Shown in pieces: positions 34,618-46,737 of a DNA stretch of 64,000 nt (within the stretch, counting starts at the first letter, position 1; each line of letters begins with the position of its first letter). Position numbers and translations under genes: made by a program. The DNA lies in contig JAOVFP010000004.1 of assembly GCA_025738555.1 (NCBI GenBank), positions 1,612,001-1,676,000 of the forward strand, read 5' to 3'. The stretch comes from Cyathus striatus. Lineage: Eukaryota > Basidiomycota > Agaricomycetes > Agaricales > Nidulariaceae. The notes below the pieces were generated by a model. That model was not told the origin of the DNA, did not search any database, and saw nothing but the letters and a program-made list of their open reading frames with translations.

Positions 34618-35065
34618 TCATGATTCCATTGCATGTCGAACTTCAGCGATATCCTTTCGAATTTCCCATACATCATACTGTTTAGATGAGGTGAAATCGG
34701 GAAAGTGAACATATAACTCTTGTTGGTCCGTTATCCGACTTGATATTCTGTAAAATAAATAAAAAAAGAGTGATATTTCAAGGCAGAAAGTTTGCTTACG
34801 CCTGAAGGGCTCGAAGGGCATCACTCATCTCCTCAGATGTCTTTTTGGCGTCATAAATCAGACACATTGCCTCGTCAAACTCCTTACTGATGGCTGCCAG
34901 GAGAATGTCGAGCGGAATGAAAACTGGCTCATCCTCTTCTGAATCTTCGATCAATGTTTCCTGATCTGACTCTTCATCGGGGTAGAGTTCTGGGATGTCA
35001 CTATCTTCTGGATAGAACTCCGCCAGGTAAACGTCTTCAGGGTAGGTATCAATTTCTGTGGACAT
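34618..35065 (-). CDS. Acidic hypothetical protein, two exons
   Basis: Exons 35065-34800 and 34747-34618 join at GTAAGC...TTTACAG to 131 aa starting MSTEIDTYPEDVYLAE. The N-terminal half is strongly acidic, with repeated (D/E)xYPE(D/E) motifs. It is followed by a helical segment (LAAISKEFDEAMCLIYDAKKT). The C-terminal exon reads QYDVWEIRKDIAEVRH. A TATATAA box lies near 35158-35165, about 95 bp upstream of the ATG. A partly matching frame on the plus strand at 36454 suggests a small paralogous family. No known domain. Confidence 0.55.
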
Positions 35066-36453
35066 GGTGAATGAGATGTTTAGATTTAAGGTGTAATGAA
35101 CGATGTCTGTAAGTGTATGAGGGCAAAGCACGGGGAATGATAGAACGAGAGAATGTACTTATATACCGTATTAGAACAATGGGGGACAGTAAAAGTACAT
35201 CAATGGAAGTACATCAATGGTATTCTTGTTGGTGTGGCATGGATACCGTGACCACCGTGCTACAGGTCAAAACAAGCACTGCATATTTGTTTCTGGGTGC
35301 TTTTCAACGCTTCTTTTGTTGTTCACAACTATCGGCCACCTACCGAAGCGAAGTGATGAAAGGATGGGCCCGTTTGGTATCAACGTCGTTGGTTTCGAAA
35401 TTCTATGAGAATAACCCGCTCCAGAACGACATCGATGGCCACCGTCATGGAAATGGCATCGAGGCAAGGCTTTGGTAAAACTGAGCAAAACAGGAACAAA
35501 AGGCGTGAACAAGAATTCTCGCACGCGCACGTTTGATGACAAAGGTTAAATTGTTTCCGTCTGACAACAGTTTCCCACACCGTACACGCGGGACGTGCTA
35601 TAATTATTCTTTGCACTGACCGCGATTTCGTCGACTGACGGATCGCCGCCTCACAGCCCTTTAAGTGACATACTCCACAGTCACATATAACTATAAGTGC
35701 AGCATTAGTATTTAACCATACTTATTAGAGGTCTTTACAACCTGACATTTGTAGTATGACTAGTACAACACAGCATTTTTCGTGATTTTTATGCGTTATT
35801 GTAACGTTCCACCATTGAAGTTGGGCGATCGAGTACAACTCCATAATTTTTTTAGCCATTTGTTTCCATAATTAGAGTTGTTTTACTTTAAGGGGAACGA
35901 TCTGATTGCCCAATTTACATGTTGTTGTATATACAGTATAAATCGTTATTCCAATAATACTACTGAAATGAAAGTTTCTTGTTTAATGTTTCATTGTCGG
36001 GGGAATTTCGAGGTGGGGTTTGTTTAATATAAGTGCCGATATCGATAGTCACCTACGTCTATATATTAGTATTATACAAGTTTTAGCACTTGTAACATGG
36101 AGGTCGGGTATACTGGGTACAAAAGGGAACGCATATCACATGAAATGGTCATGTGGTTCGCCATAGTTATGTAGATGGATGTTGTAGGTTACCCGCTGTT
36201 ATCTTACGCTTTGAGAAAACGATCAATTGTTCGTGACGAATAGGGTCCTAAAACATATATAGATCTAGTAGTAGAATCAATGCTTGTTTGACCGCTGTGA
36301 AAACCACGGGCACAACCCAAAGCGCCTGCCACAGCTCAATTCCTACCATACTTAAAAATGCCAGTGCAGGTGCCCTTCCCTTGTTACTCTACTTTCCCCC
36401 ACAACACGTACGTCTAATTCTTCTGCACATCACGCATATACTTCATTTCCGAC

Positions 36454-36817
36454 ATGTCCCGAACGAATACTTCTGCCTTGCGAGAACATAAGCAATATTC
36501 TGTTCCTAAAGAGTGTGGATCAGGGTATATGAGTACTCTCTTGCTTACCATTAGGAAAGAATATGAAGCGGCATTAGTCCTGGTTAGAGATGCACCAATA
36601 AATTGTCACAGGAAACTTTATGCTGTCGAAATTTTGTCCAAGTAATCCATATCGCATTCTATTTAATTACCCGTTTACTGAATTGTTTGTTAGAAAAGAG
36701 CATCAACTAAATGCTGAGGAAATGCACCACATCCGACATACAGATCCCCATTCACAGTACAACTGCGTCCTAAATATTCGGAGGAGTATTAGTAACATAT
36801 GGCACGATTTGCTTTAG
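36454..36817 (+). pseudogene. Paralogue of the acidic protein at 34.6 kb, splice unclear
   Basis: The frame from 36454 contains STLLLTIRKEYEAALVLVRD, resembling DILLAAISKEFDEAMCLIYD of the gene at 34618-35065. About 70 bp after its stop a second frame contains QYNCVLNIRRSISNIWHDLL, resembling the C-terminal exon QYDVWEIRKDIAEVRHAMES. The order equals the two exons of the paralogue. I found no GT-AG pair that joins them in frame, so this is either decayed or spliced in a way I missed. Confidence 0.4.
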
Positions 36818-37110
36818 CAAATTTCGATCTAGTAGTATATAGGTTTGCTAGTATCTATAGGACAATGGTTATGAAAGATGTGCCTTTTTCGTTCCGATAA
36901 GCATATGCAGAGATTGAGTTACAGTACCGTCGTCGTACCGAGCAACTACCGAGGCACAAGAGAAAAGATCTGGATCTGGATTCTGGAGACCCGGACGAAC
37001 TACAGTTTGTTCCTATTTATCAACAACCTTCGCAGAAGGTTTTCGGTAGTTACCGGGTGCAAATTTACTGACTTTGTTCCCTTTGTTCGTAAAGTATACC
37101 TTAACAAAGG

Positions 37111-38038
37111 ATGACTTCTACTAGTAAGGAGGAAACTTCAGAACTATGTGAGCGTGCTAGCAACTATTTAGAAAGTATAATCACCTCCCATTTGATCATT
37201 GCAGTTAATAAGCCTGACGCCGATGTTACTTTCAAGTCTAGTGATGGTGTTTTATTCGCACTACACAAGAAAAACCTCGCTATTCACACAGGTGGATTCC
37301 CCCCAGCCGATACCAGCACCGACGCCAAGGCAATAGAACTTAAAGAGGACTGTGATACACTCACCCTCCTGTTCCAGTTTGTATACCCTCCTGATATCCC
37401 AAGCCTCGCGGACGTAGAGTCATTCGACCAATTCATGGAACTAGCAGATGCCGCCGAGAAATACATGGTGTACATTGCCATGCCCGCCTGTCGGATGCGC
37501 ATGCTGTATTTTGTACAAAGTTTCAAATCTGCGTACGCTTCTAATACTTCACTGCTTAGCGATGAAGACAATATTATATCAATCGTCGAATTCGCCGTTG
37601 AACATACTTATATGGATATTATCGATGAAGCAGCTCCATTACTAATCATGATGAGGCCGAGGTTGGAATCAACTATCTTTTTGTTGCCAGTTGAGCGACA
37701 AGCATACTGGGTACCTTTCTTTGTTGGTGATTTGCTTCGCTGCTCTAATCAATGTTCAGGCACTATACTGGGAGCAGTGGTTGGGGGTTCATCGCGAAGC
37801 TTGCTCAGCTCTTTTAAATCATAAGACTTTCTGCAAGTTGGACGCTTGCAGATTTCATACACAGGCCTTTGAGATGCAGCACATGATGAAGCTCGATCAC
37901 TTCATCTCTAGATTCAATGTCAGACTACACACCGGACTTCGCGAGTGGAAACACAAAGTCAGGGACAATATACAGGCTATTAGCAAGTTTAGTTCCATTT
38001 GCGACAAGGTACTGTGCTCTAGTGATAATAAAATTTAA
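37111..38038 (+). CDS. BTB/POZ domain protein
   Basis: Exons 37111-37710 and 37760-38038 give 292 aa with donor GTACCT and acceptor TTCAG. Residues ~35-130 match the BTB fold as seen in the large Agaricomycete BTB families: DADVTFKSSDGVLFALHKKN, GFPPADT, LLFQFVYPPDIPSL, then LADAAEKYMVYIAM. The second exon adds ALYWEQWLGVHREAC and FSSICDKVLC, typical C-terminal motifs of that family. Such proteins mediate dimerisation or act as Cullin-3 adaptors; the role here is unknown. The 3' part is duplicated at 46.45 kb. Donor strength is modest, so a read-through form ending at 37824 is possible. Confidence 0.75.
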
Positions 38039-38345
38039 TAACAGGACTTACGATGATTGGTAGTACCGGGAAGAGAATGGAGCATCTGACTCTGAGGAAA
38101 CCTCGGAAGAGTAGGCCTTCGGCATTGGTTGTGCATCGAATATCAACATACCTCTATTTCTAATTGTTTTCTTCGAGTAATTTTTCTATGGAGAAAAGGT
38201 AAACGAGAGGAATATGGATGAAAACTCCAAGAAGTTGTGCATCTTGAGTTGGCTCTTGAGTATGACAACACGCTGCTGTTGCTGTGACCACTACATGACC
38301 GGCGCAACAGTAGGCCTTCCGTCGGCTACACAAATATGTACTCCA
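37870..38345 (+). repeat. BTB 3'-segment, source copy
   Basis: From GAGATGCAGCACATGATGAAG to GGCCTTCCGTCGGCT this segment matches 46450-46735 with moderate divergence and an internal length change. It covers the end of the BTB gene and its downstream flank. Confidence 0.7.
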
Positions 38346-40372
38346 AAGCGAGAATTCGTTCCGAAATTCTTTCTTTCGGTAACGCGTCCGCCAAGAGAAG
38401 GCTGCAATATTTGTATCTGGGGATGTCAACTTCAGTGACACTGACCATCCGACGTTCTCTTTCCTCCCCCTCCCGGTTCCCTCTCTCGTCAAAGTTCACC
38501 GGTAGATCTTGCTCTTCTACTATACCTAGCACACATGCCACTACGCAATTACACGATGGTCATGTTTAATTGTTTGCTAGTCGCTGAACCCTCTTCGAGC
38601 TCATCTTGTACATCTACATGAGGTGTTTACGGTGCTTGGGTCAACTGAGGAACTAGCGGTGTCAGACTTTGAAGCTCACGTTTTCGCGCTTCCTTCAGTA
38701 GCTCCCTCCTGTCCTTCACTCCCGTCACCTCATCAATCAACAATGAGCGTCACGAACCTCCCTCCATCCTGGACGCCATGCGATCGTTTGGAATCTGGGG
38801 AGATCTGGAGCTACAGTAGACACGTTACCAGTGCTACATCGATGATGACGAGGTCCCACAAGGGAGTCGAGCAGTACTTCTACGAACGCGCAGCCAATGC
38901 GTCGCCAGTAGACGACCTTCGCAATTATGACTTCAACGAACATCGACGACTCGGAGAATCTTACACTAGTGGTTCGAACAGCAGACAAGGTGCTGGGGTA
39001 CGAGTTTTGGTACCCTATCCTTGCAAGTCTTACCTTCTACACTAGAACCTTACTGTACCATGCTCTACGAGCTGGGGAGCGAGGAGATTCCACCGTGTTC
39101 ATCGCTTCTCTCACCCGAGCTATAATTGGGCCTATTCTATCTTGACCTTACAGAGTCTCTGTCTCCACAACCAAGGCGGCAAAACTCGTCAGTGCAGTCC
39201 ATATGCATATGGGTACATTTGACCACGATACGTCCGATTTAAGCTATCTGCTGGGGATAACGGTGATATGCCTTCTTCTTACTCGCTCCTCTCCTGCTAT
39301 TGACTCGTATAGCTAGGCACATACCGCTACCATCTATTGTAGTCCTGTCATCAGCCTATGAACATAGCTTGCAAGAGCTCGATGAAATTGAACTCAACTT
39401 CCGCCGTCAGAAGTTATGTAGAGTCTCAGCCATAATGGCCAAGGCAGGAAAACGCATCCATGCGAGTGCCTTCGAGGACAATGTTGTTGATTCAATCTAT
39501 GCGGTGCCACGGGAGGCCGGTGGTATGTCTTTATTTCATTCGGTTTTTCCTGCTATTTGCTCATATTACATACCACTACCGCTCATAGTAGTCCTATACT
39601 CTATCAACATAGCTTTCATGAGCTTGATTAACTTCCGCCGGTACTGCTAAATTCTTTGTTTAACTTCGCTGAAGAGATCGTTGGGAGTGCAATTACGACG
39701 ATTTGGGGGACGGTGGAGAGCTACGATCTGAGCATGTCATTTTCTTCTGCCGTTTCGCTTTCAAAATGGTGGCTGATTTGAAGAGGGCGTTTACAGGGTA
39801 CGTCATAACTCTTACCACCTCGTTCACTCCCATCATATTCGAACGAATGACCGACCATTCTCGTGAATGTAACCCTGCGAACCTGACTCGAACCCAAGCC
39901 TACGGTCATTACATGCAATGGTAACCCAGCCTCATATTGAAGAAGATGGAGGGAACGTGGTATTGGAAGATCGCCGACACCTTGCTGCTACATGGTACGA
40001 GCCTCAAGGGCATCGCCCTCTCCAGTTGTGACGCAGTTTCGTCACTTACCTCTCCTAGATCACTCTTCGGTTCCCCTGTGCTCTAGTTGTGGTACATTAC
40101 TACCACAAAATAAAAGGATGCCAACACCATCCAAACGTGGTTCAGTAAGAGTAAGGTATGCCGCCACTCGTTCTCTCTCAGGAAAACGACAGTGCAGACG
40201 GATCAATGCTGTTTTCGTAGAGGGGGAAGACATTGGCTTGGGAAGGGAGGGGGGAGGTTGGAACTTAGTGCTCACTAGGCCCCAGGATTATGCGGCGGGG
40301 TGAGGAGATTGAGCAGTGTGATGCTGAGATTTCTGACAGAGATGTAGGTTCGCTGCTTTTTGGCCTCTATCC
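38346..40372. other. Unassigned region between the BTB gene and the MULE
   Basis: The open frames at 38623-39045, 38927-39145 and 39300-39650 overlap and show no family. A block at about 39321-39403 is imperfectly repeated at 39569-39643 (CATACCGCTACC..., CTTCCGCCG). It may be an eroded gene but I cannot model it. Confidence 0.35.
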
Positions 40373-40381
40373 GATACCCTA

Positions 40382-40515
40382 CGGGAGGAACGAAATACGA
40401 CACATTACACATTACACGACACACATACACATTATTTTTTACACATACACATCGAAAAACACACATACACATTATTTTCCACACATACACATTGACTTCC
40501 ACACATACACTTCCC
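40382..40515. repeat. Left terminal inverted repeat with ACACAT-rich subterminal array
   Basis: After the terminal 31 bp come at least five spaced copies of ACACATACACATT. The mirror image, with ATGTGTATGTGT units, occupies 46200-46311. Such clustered motifs are typical transposase-binding sites. Confidence 0.8.
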
Positions 40516-41479
40516 TTTTTATGTATGCAGTGTATTTATCAGGTTGGTTAAACGCTGTATTGTATTTGTAATGTTGTAATAATCATTAATAACTTCTAAT
40601 TATTTATTTAGTTTGTGATCGCTTATACCGAGGTTAGGGTTAGCGACACGTAAGCTCGTAGGTAAAGTAGCGACTGAAAGAAAGCATGCTCGCAGCCTCG
40701 CAAACACGGACGCCAAACAAGCAGGGGAAGGTGGGCTGAGGTGGGTGTTGGGTGGTTAGGAATAGAATGGGAAATGCACTAATCTAGAAGGGTGAGTAAC
40801 ATGTATGTAGTGTAGGAGACGAACCCAATGATTGCAGCTGTGTCCCATGCTTCATATCGATGTCGAGATCGACAAGCATACTCCCAGTGCACAGTGTGCG
40901 TGAGTGCTTGAGATCAACAGGTGGAACCTGCTCGACCCATGCCTAAATAATATCGACCGTGACCGCTTTTCCATCCGATACGGATACGGGTGTTTGCCTG
41001 CTGCTCGGGTATGTTGTGAGTGAGCTGCGGAGGGCATTAGGACATATGAAAGGGGAGGGGAGGTGGGGAAGAACGAGGAGATGAAGGTCTGGATATGGCA
41101 GATGAACAAAGAAGAAGATGGAGAAAGGTTAAAAGACAGGGTTTGCGTACACTTTTGTCCTTGACCTATCCATACCAAATCCATACCCATCCCTGTCAGC
41201 GAAACGGCAACATTCCGAGAAGGCGCGATGCCATTACAAGCTAGTCGCGCGTCGAGTTGATGGTTCGAATTGGGCTCAAACTAGATGGGATAAGACTGGT
41301 TGTAGAGGTTTTAGAAGGATACTTCTCGCGACGACTCGGAGTTGCGGGTGTGACTGCTCGCGCTCACTGTTGAGCCAGTAAATGAAAGGAAATGCTACAT
41401 ATTGCTCATCGATCCCGAAGACAAGACAAGTAAATTCAATGTATATACCTACATCGATAGAATATACAATATATTTACC

Positions 41480-44400
41480 TTAAGTCTGGCCAGGGCTTGG
41501 ATACTGCGCAAAGAAGCTGTCGAAGACCACATCAGACATATCAAAATCCCAAGTGAGGGGGAGTTCTGGAACATGGGGAACACATGTCGCACTGCTGGCT
41601 CTGGCTGGAGCGTACACGGGATGCTCAACCGTAGTTGCGGGAGACTCAATGACGGGATTGGCTTCGGCTGGGATATATGTAGAATTTTCAACCATAGATA
41701 TGGGAGGCTCGATGGTGGGTGAAGCGGCCTGTGCAGCCTGAGCATCTTGATACACTGCAAACATGGACATTGGGGGATGCGCAGCCTCTGGGGCTGGCTG
41801 ATGGCATTGTATCAGCGACTGCGAGACCAGTGTAGCCTGAGTATCTTGATGCATCATTGGGCGATGCACGGTCTCCAGAGTTGGCTGGTGTATGGGCTGC
41901 GAGAGACTGTAAGTTGATATAACCGGGTCTATCTGAGACAGTGGCTGCAAAGAAGAGGGGGGAACGACTGCAAGAAGAAAATCAGTTCAGGATAGTGGTA
42001 AACCAATGAGAGCGACATACCAACCAGATCGCCAGAATCATTGTGCATGGCGACTGTACCAAAGTCATTGTCCAGTATGACTTTTAGGAAACACGATGAG
42101 CAAACCTTGAAAGAGATGATATAAACTGGATAACATACCTCCTTCAACTTGATAAGGAGCTGCTGTTGCACGAGCAGCCTTACGGCACGGCTTCGGAGTT
42201 TTGACTCTCCCAGAGGAGTCATCGTGAATGGCAGTCTCTTGGGGTTTCTTGGGGTTCTGAGCTGTACCCTTCACATCACGAAGCCGGGCTTTTGCAATGC
42301 GCAAACGTTCATCATGTTGCTTACGACTGTTCGTAAGCTCTGTTATCTCTTGTACAAGCAGAGACGATTCTTCATCTTCTGTCCGCCGCTTATAGGCCTT
42401 TTTAGCTGTATTTGCAGCACGCTTGATGCTTCGAGTGATATGATGTTTGTGTCCATTACTGCGACTGATGGTAACAGAAGTTTTGCGAGTTGTTCTGACT
42501 TCAAGGGATACCAGTTCATCGACCTCCTGAGCTCTAGATGAAAGTATGAGTGAAAATTAACTGTAAGAATGACACAACGTACGTTTTTATAGCCTCCAAT
42601 AGTGGCAACTTTACTCCGGTCCTACAGTTCATCCAATGATGTTGCGCCTCGCCTGTGTTTGTTGTTGATGGTGTCGTTCTCCAATCGTCCGGGTGCATAA
42701 GCGACAAGCTCTGCAAGATGGATGGAAGAATCCATACGCTTTGTCGTTTGTGTACCCACCACCCTGTGAAGTTTGATTTGTTAGTGAAACCGAAGAAGCT
42801 AATCACTTATTAGCCCAGACTTACTTGTGATCTTGGGCCTCCCCAGGCTCTCAACAAAGTTGTTGAAGGCAGGGAGATCTTCCTTTTCTAAGGTTACAAA
42901 TCCCATAAGTTTGTTGTATTGACGTTCTGAGACAAGGTTCCGAAAATCAAGAAGAGCTCTATTTATCATGAAATAGTAAGTGTCGTTCTTCATTTGTACA
43001 ACATCAAAGAGCTTACCGCTTAGCATGCATATGACAGCTCTTCAGAATGTATGATAAAAATGTTTTGGTGTCGATTGTCGCTGGTATTCCACTATGCTCC
43101 GGAACGTTGGTGGAAAGGAAGGAATCACCAAAGCCAAGGGCTTGGGCTGCCTCAAGGTCCGCATTCATGCATAGAAGATTTCCACCTGGAGTCAGCCATT
43201 TGAAGCGCATGGGCTTTGACGTCACAAGTTGAACAGTATCTTGTAAAACATCGAAGAGTTGTTTGTAAAAAGGCCGATCTTGGGCATTGGTATAAATACG
43301 ACCAATTGTAATTGCTACAGTGAGATTATCAGATGATGAATGGTTCAAAGTGAAGAATGAATTAACAAACCACGAGTAACAGCTGGGCTAAATACCACAA
43401 TCTCCCACTCATTGAATTCTAGGACACGCTTAAAAGTATGGTCCACTTCAAATGACGTGACCTCATGAATAAGAGACAGGAGAAATGTATCAAATGTAAA
43501 AACCATCCTTTGATCACCATGTGAACGGACTCCATGGATGTAGCGCTGATTAATAGGCAACCTTTTTTCCTGGTTGTCTAAATTGCATACACCTTATTCA
43601 TAAAATGAATAAGTAACAGTAACGGGACCTGGGTGAACATTGTGTGCTTACCAACGAAGCCAAGACCGTGAGGTGCATGCTCAGCCTTTACTTTCCTAAT
43701 CAAGTCTTTCTTGCGTCGACGATCCATTAATGCGTTGTCAACAAGTCCGGGATTCATCCCTTTTAATCTGAGCCTTGTAGAAGTTGCTAAATGTAACAGT
43801 ATATTAGAATTGTAATGTACAGCGAGTGAATAAGGTACATACCATTGTCAACCTTTTGGGTTGTTGCACCCCAGACACCTGCAGCCATAATTAACTCGGT
43901 GTAGAGCTTTTTACTCTCATGAGATAGCTTTGAATCAGTTGGAAGGGGATGGTTGTGCGGTTCTTTTGGGTTATGTACAATAACTGCCATCTGCATTGAT
44001 TCATCCTCTGGGACATATATTGTTCGGTATGCCCTGCAAATATGCTTACACATTTCGCCCTGAACAGCCTTTCCATCAATAATGTGTGGAAACGCTGTGA
44101 TATGTATTAGATTATTGACCATTGTGAAGAGATATGACACTTACGGCAAAATTTTAACCGGCCACCTATTCTAGATGAGATAATGTGGGGGCACGGTTTT
44201 GTATCGTACATCTTCGAAGCTGAGACATGACCTGTCATAAAGAGCGATGACAGGATGTCCTGATCAATACGATCAGGAATTCCATGGGCTTCATGACCAC
44301 GCCCATCCCTTGTCCACTTATCACATCCAATAAAGTACCGCTCCTTATTTCTCGGCTACATAAGACCCACATGACTAGTTAGAAAATCATGATAATACCA

Positions 44401-46038
44401 CAAATAGCGCTAATACATGCCTGGTTTAGTGGCTTTATAACTGGGCCTCCATCACAGCTGATTGTTGGACCAGGACCTTTCAGCTGACACTTCCATAGTG
44501 TGTGGATTACATGGAAATATCTAATTAAAATGAGTCAGTAGAAACTAACAGATTTACACATCACATACATAGCCGCATCTTTTGCTGGTGAGGTTGCCTC
44601 ATCTTTGCGAGCTTCATACTGAGCATCAATGAGAGCATTATTTGCATCTGGGTCCAGCTCCCATCAAGTCACATGAAGAAGCTCAGGATCCGAATATTCA
44701 CAAGCCCAAACACCTTGACAGGTGGTTCGTGAGCGACGACAGACAACTTCACGAGGTCCAAGAATATTATTGAGAACTTTGGCTGAAGAATCATTGCGAC
44801 CACTGGTGCCTCCCCATGAATCCTTATCCTAAATTACAAAATTTTAGCAATTACTCAATGAATACACACTAGAAAATACCTTATCCTTAATAATTGCATC
44901 CACAGAGAGAACTCGACCATTTTTATCTGTAAGGTTGTACTTCGGATCACTGAGATCAAGCATATATGCTGTTGGTTTATACGGAATAGGCCAGGCAGTA
45001 GGTACTGCTTCCATATACTCAACAGTACGGACCTTGACCCTTTTGGTGACTAATATATGACCGGTCTTTGACTGCTCAACTTCAATTGTTTCAACGTCTT
45101 CATCAAGCCAAACAGTTTCTGTTCGCAATAGTGAATTCGTGCTGTCACCATCGGAGCTATAGTAATCGATGTCCGATGTCACGTCCAATTTCAATAGGCC
45201 TTCGAAGTCAGATGATGCTTCCATTTTCAATTCATCGAAATCTAGCCTTTGTTAGCTCATAGTAATATAAGATCCATTTAGTGACATACCACTTGTAGCA
45301 TCTGGGCCAAGATGGAAGTCATCTAGATAAGTTTTCCTATTAAGCTCTATTCATTTAGGAACGAGAACAACATACCACTCTCAGCATCCACATTCCTTTC
45401 CAAGTCTTTGTCATCTAAACTCTGTTAGCTATGGCTCAGAGAAAGTACTGATAACGAGTGACATACCATTGCTCTCAGCTCCTAGCTCCTCTGAGTCCTC
45501 AGACGAGTCCGATATTTCGATGACATCTTGTGGGCCCTTTTGCGCAAGACCAGCGTGGACAGATTCATCAGGAGGAGGGCTTGACCCAGAAAGGTCAATG
45601 AAGTCATGTTGAATGGGCTCCAACTTCACCTGAGTTAATACAGCTTTAGCTGAACTTGAATGTCCACTGCGCGTTGACAATTCAATCTCGTCCACCGGCT
45701 CGCGCTTGACACCTGAGGATATAATTGGCATGCCGGAAAGTGACAGCCTGGGAGACGAAGATGATGGCGATGTGATGGTGATGGCATGCTCAGTTGAGTT
45801 GCCTCGTGCTTTCAGATAATCCCGTAGAGTAGCCACATCTACCCAATCACGATTGTGGAAGATGGAGGGGGAACTTGAGATATACTCTTTTTGGAACATC
45901 TGTAATACTTATGATAAGCGATTAGTTCCGTGAGATAAGACCTAATTTACTTACATAGTTGCGAAACTCGTTTAAAACATCATTTGAAACCTTGTCAAGG
46001 AAAACCTTGTCGCGACGAAGGTGCCCTGTGGGAGCCAT
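41480..46038 (-). pseudogene. MULE transposase with GCM/WRKY-like zinc region, many exons, one in-frame TGA
   Basis: Translation starts at 46038 (MAPTGHLRRDKVFLD). The protein has a Ser/Asp-rich N-terminus. Cys/His-rich blocks follow (VVCRRSRTTC, FIGCDKW, CPHIISSRIGGRLKFC, MCKHIC, then HNHPLP), as in GCM/WRKY-type zinc domains of MULE transposases. Catalytic positions are FEVDHTFKRV (Asp at 43443), MNADLEAAQ (Asp at 43159) and STTNTGEAQHHW (Glu at 42650). A basic, coiled-coil C-terminal tail follows, ending FFAQYPSPGQT at 41480. Introns are short GT-AG with one GC-AG (donor at 44420). Two exons of 39 and 33 nt (45414-45376, 45322-45290) look duplicated. A TGA at 44666-44664 interrupts HVT-WELDPD. 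Unless a 54-nt in-frame GTGACT...CAG segment is spliced out, the product is truncated before the catalytic core. Confidence 0.8.
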
Positions 46039-46449
46039 AATAGAAAAGAAACTTGGATCGAAAATTTCTTTTCATGTTTTTCCATTACATAATTATTGGC
46101 CGTTATCTTCTACAATTCTCATATTGTATTTATTATTTACTTCTGTTATTACAAATCAATGAGGGCGATCACTGTATGTTATGTGCACATCACATTCGCA
46201 ATGTGTATGTGTTGTGTTCTATGTGTAAGTGTAAAAATCTAATGTGTATGTGTAAAAGTCAATGTGTATGTGTAAATCCTATGTGTAATGTGTCGCATTT
46301 GGTCTCACCCCGATACCCTATACTTATGGCCGTGCACGGACTCTCCTCATGAGTAGATGTCGACTCTATGGACGTTCTATACACTGTTGACCTTGCGCTT
46401 CTGGAACTACTGATCATCCTGAAAGTCGGAGGCGTGCAGATCTGATCCT

Positions 46450-46737
46450 TGAGATGGAGCACATGATGAAGCTCGATCACTTCATCTCCAGATTCAACGT
46501 CAGACCCCACAGAGGACTTCGCAAGTGGAAACACAAAGTCATGGGCAGCATACAGGCACTTTTCAAGCTCAAGTTTAGTTCCATCTGCGACAAGGTACTG
46601 TGCTCTAATGATAATAAACATTGACAAGTATGTACTGCTTTGCGACATCGACAACACGCTTAGTTGTGTAAGCCTCGTGACCGGAGCAGCGGCCCACTGT
46701 GTGCCTTCCGTCGGCTGCATATGCAAACACCGCGGGA
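46450..46737 (+). pseudogene. Duplicated 3' end of the BTB gene, cut by a transposon
   Basis: The sequence GAGCACATGATGAAGCTCGATCACTTC onward matches 37878-38030, including the TTTAGTTCCATCTGCGACAAGGT block that encodes FSSICDKV. Similarity continues to CCTTCCGTCGGCTGCAT, where the 958-bp element at 46738 is inserted; related sequence resumes after 47695. No BTB fold is present upstream, so it is a fragment. Confidence 0.7.

Larger units (their letters stand above)
40382..46311 (-). mobile_element. Mutator-like element (MULE), 5.9 kb
   Basis: The left end CGGGAGGAACGAAATACGAC and inverted right end GGGGTGAGACCAAATGCGAC are followed on both sides by ACATTACACAT and then by ACACATACACATT-rich subterminal repeats (about 40400-40510 and 46200-46300). 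The 9-bp duplication GATACCCTA lies at 40373-40381 and 46312-46320, the usual target size for Mutator-like elements. The interior is almost filled by one minus-strand transposase gene. Confidence 0.85.

Noticed and set aside
40400..40510. Simple ACACAT microsatellite
   Set aside because: The same motif cluster appears inverted at 46200-46300 next to matching ends and a 9-bp duplication, so it is the subterminal region of the MULE.
40640..40660. Telomeric repeat
   Set aside because: Only about two TTAGGG units are present, inside the MULE, with no longer array.
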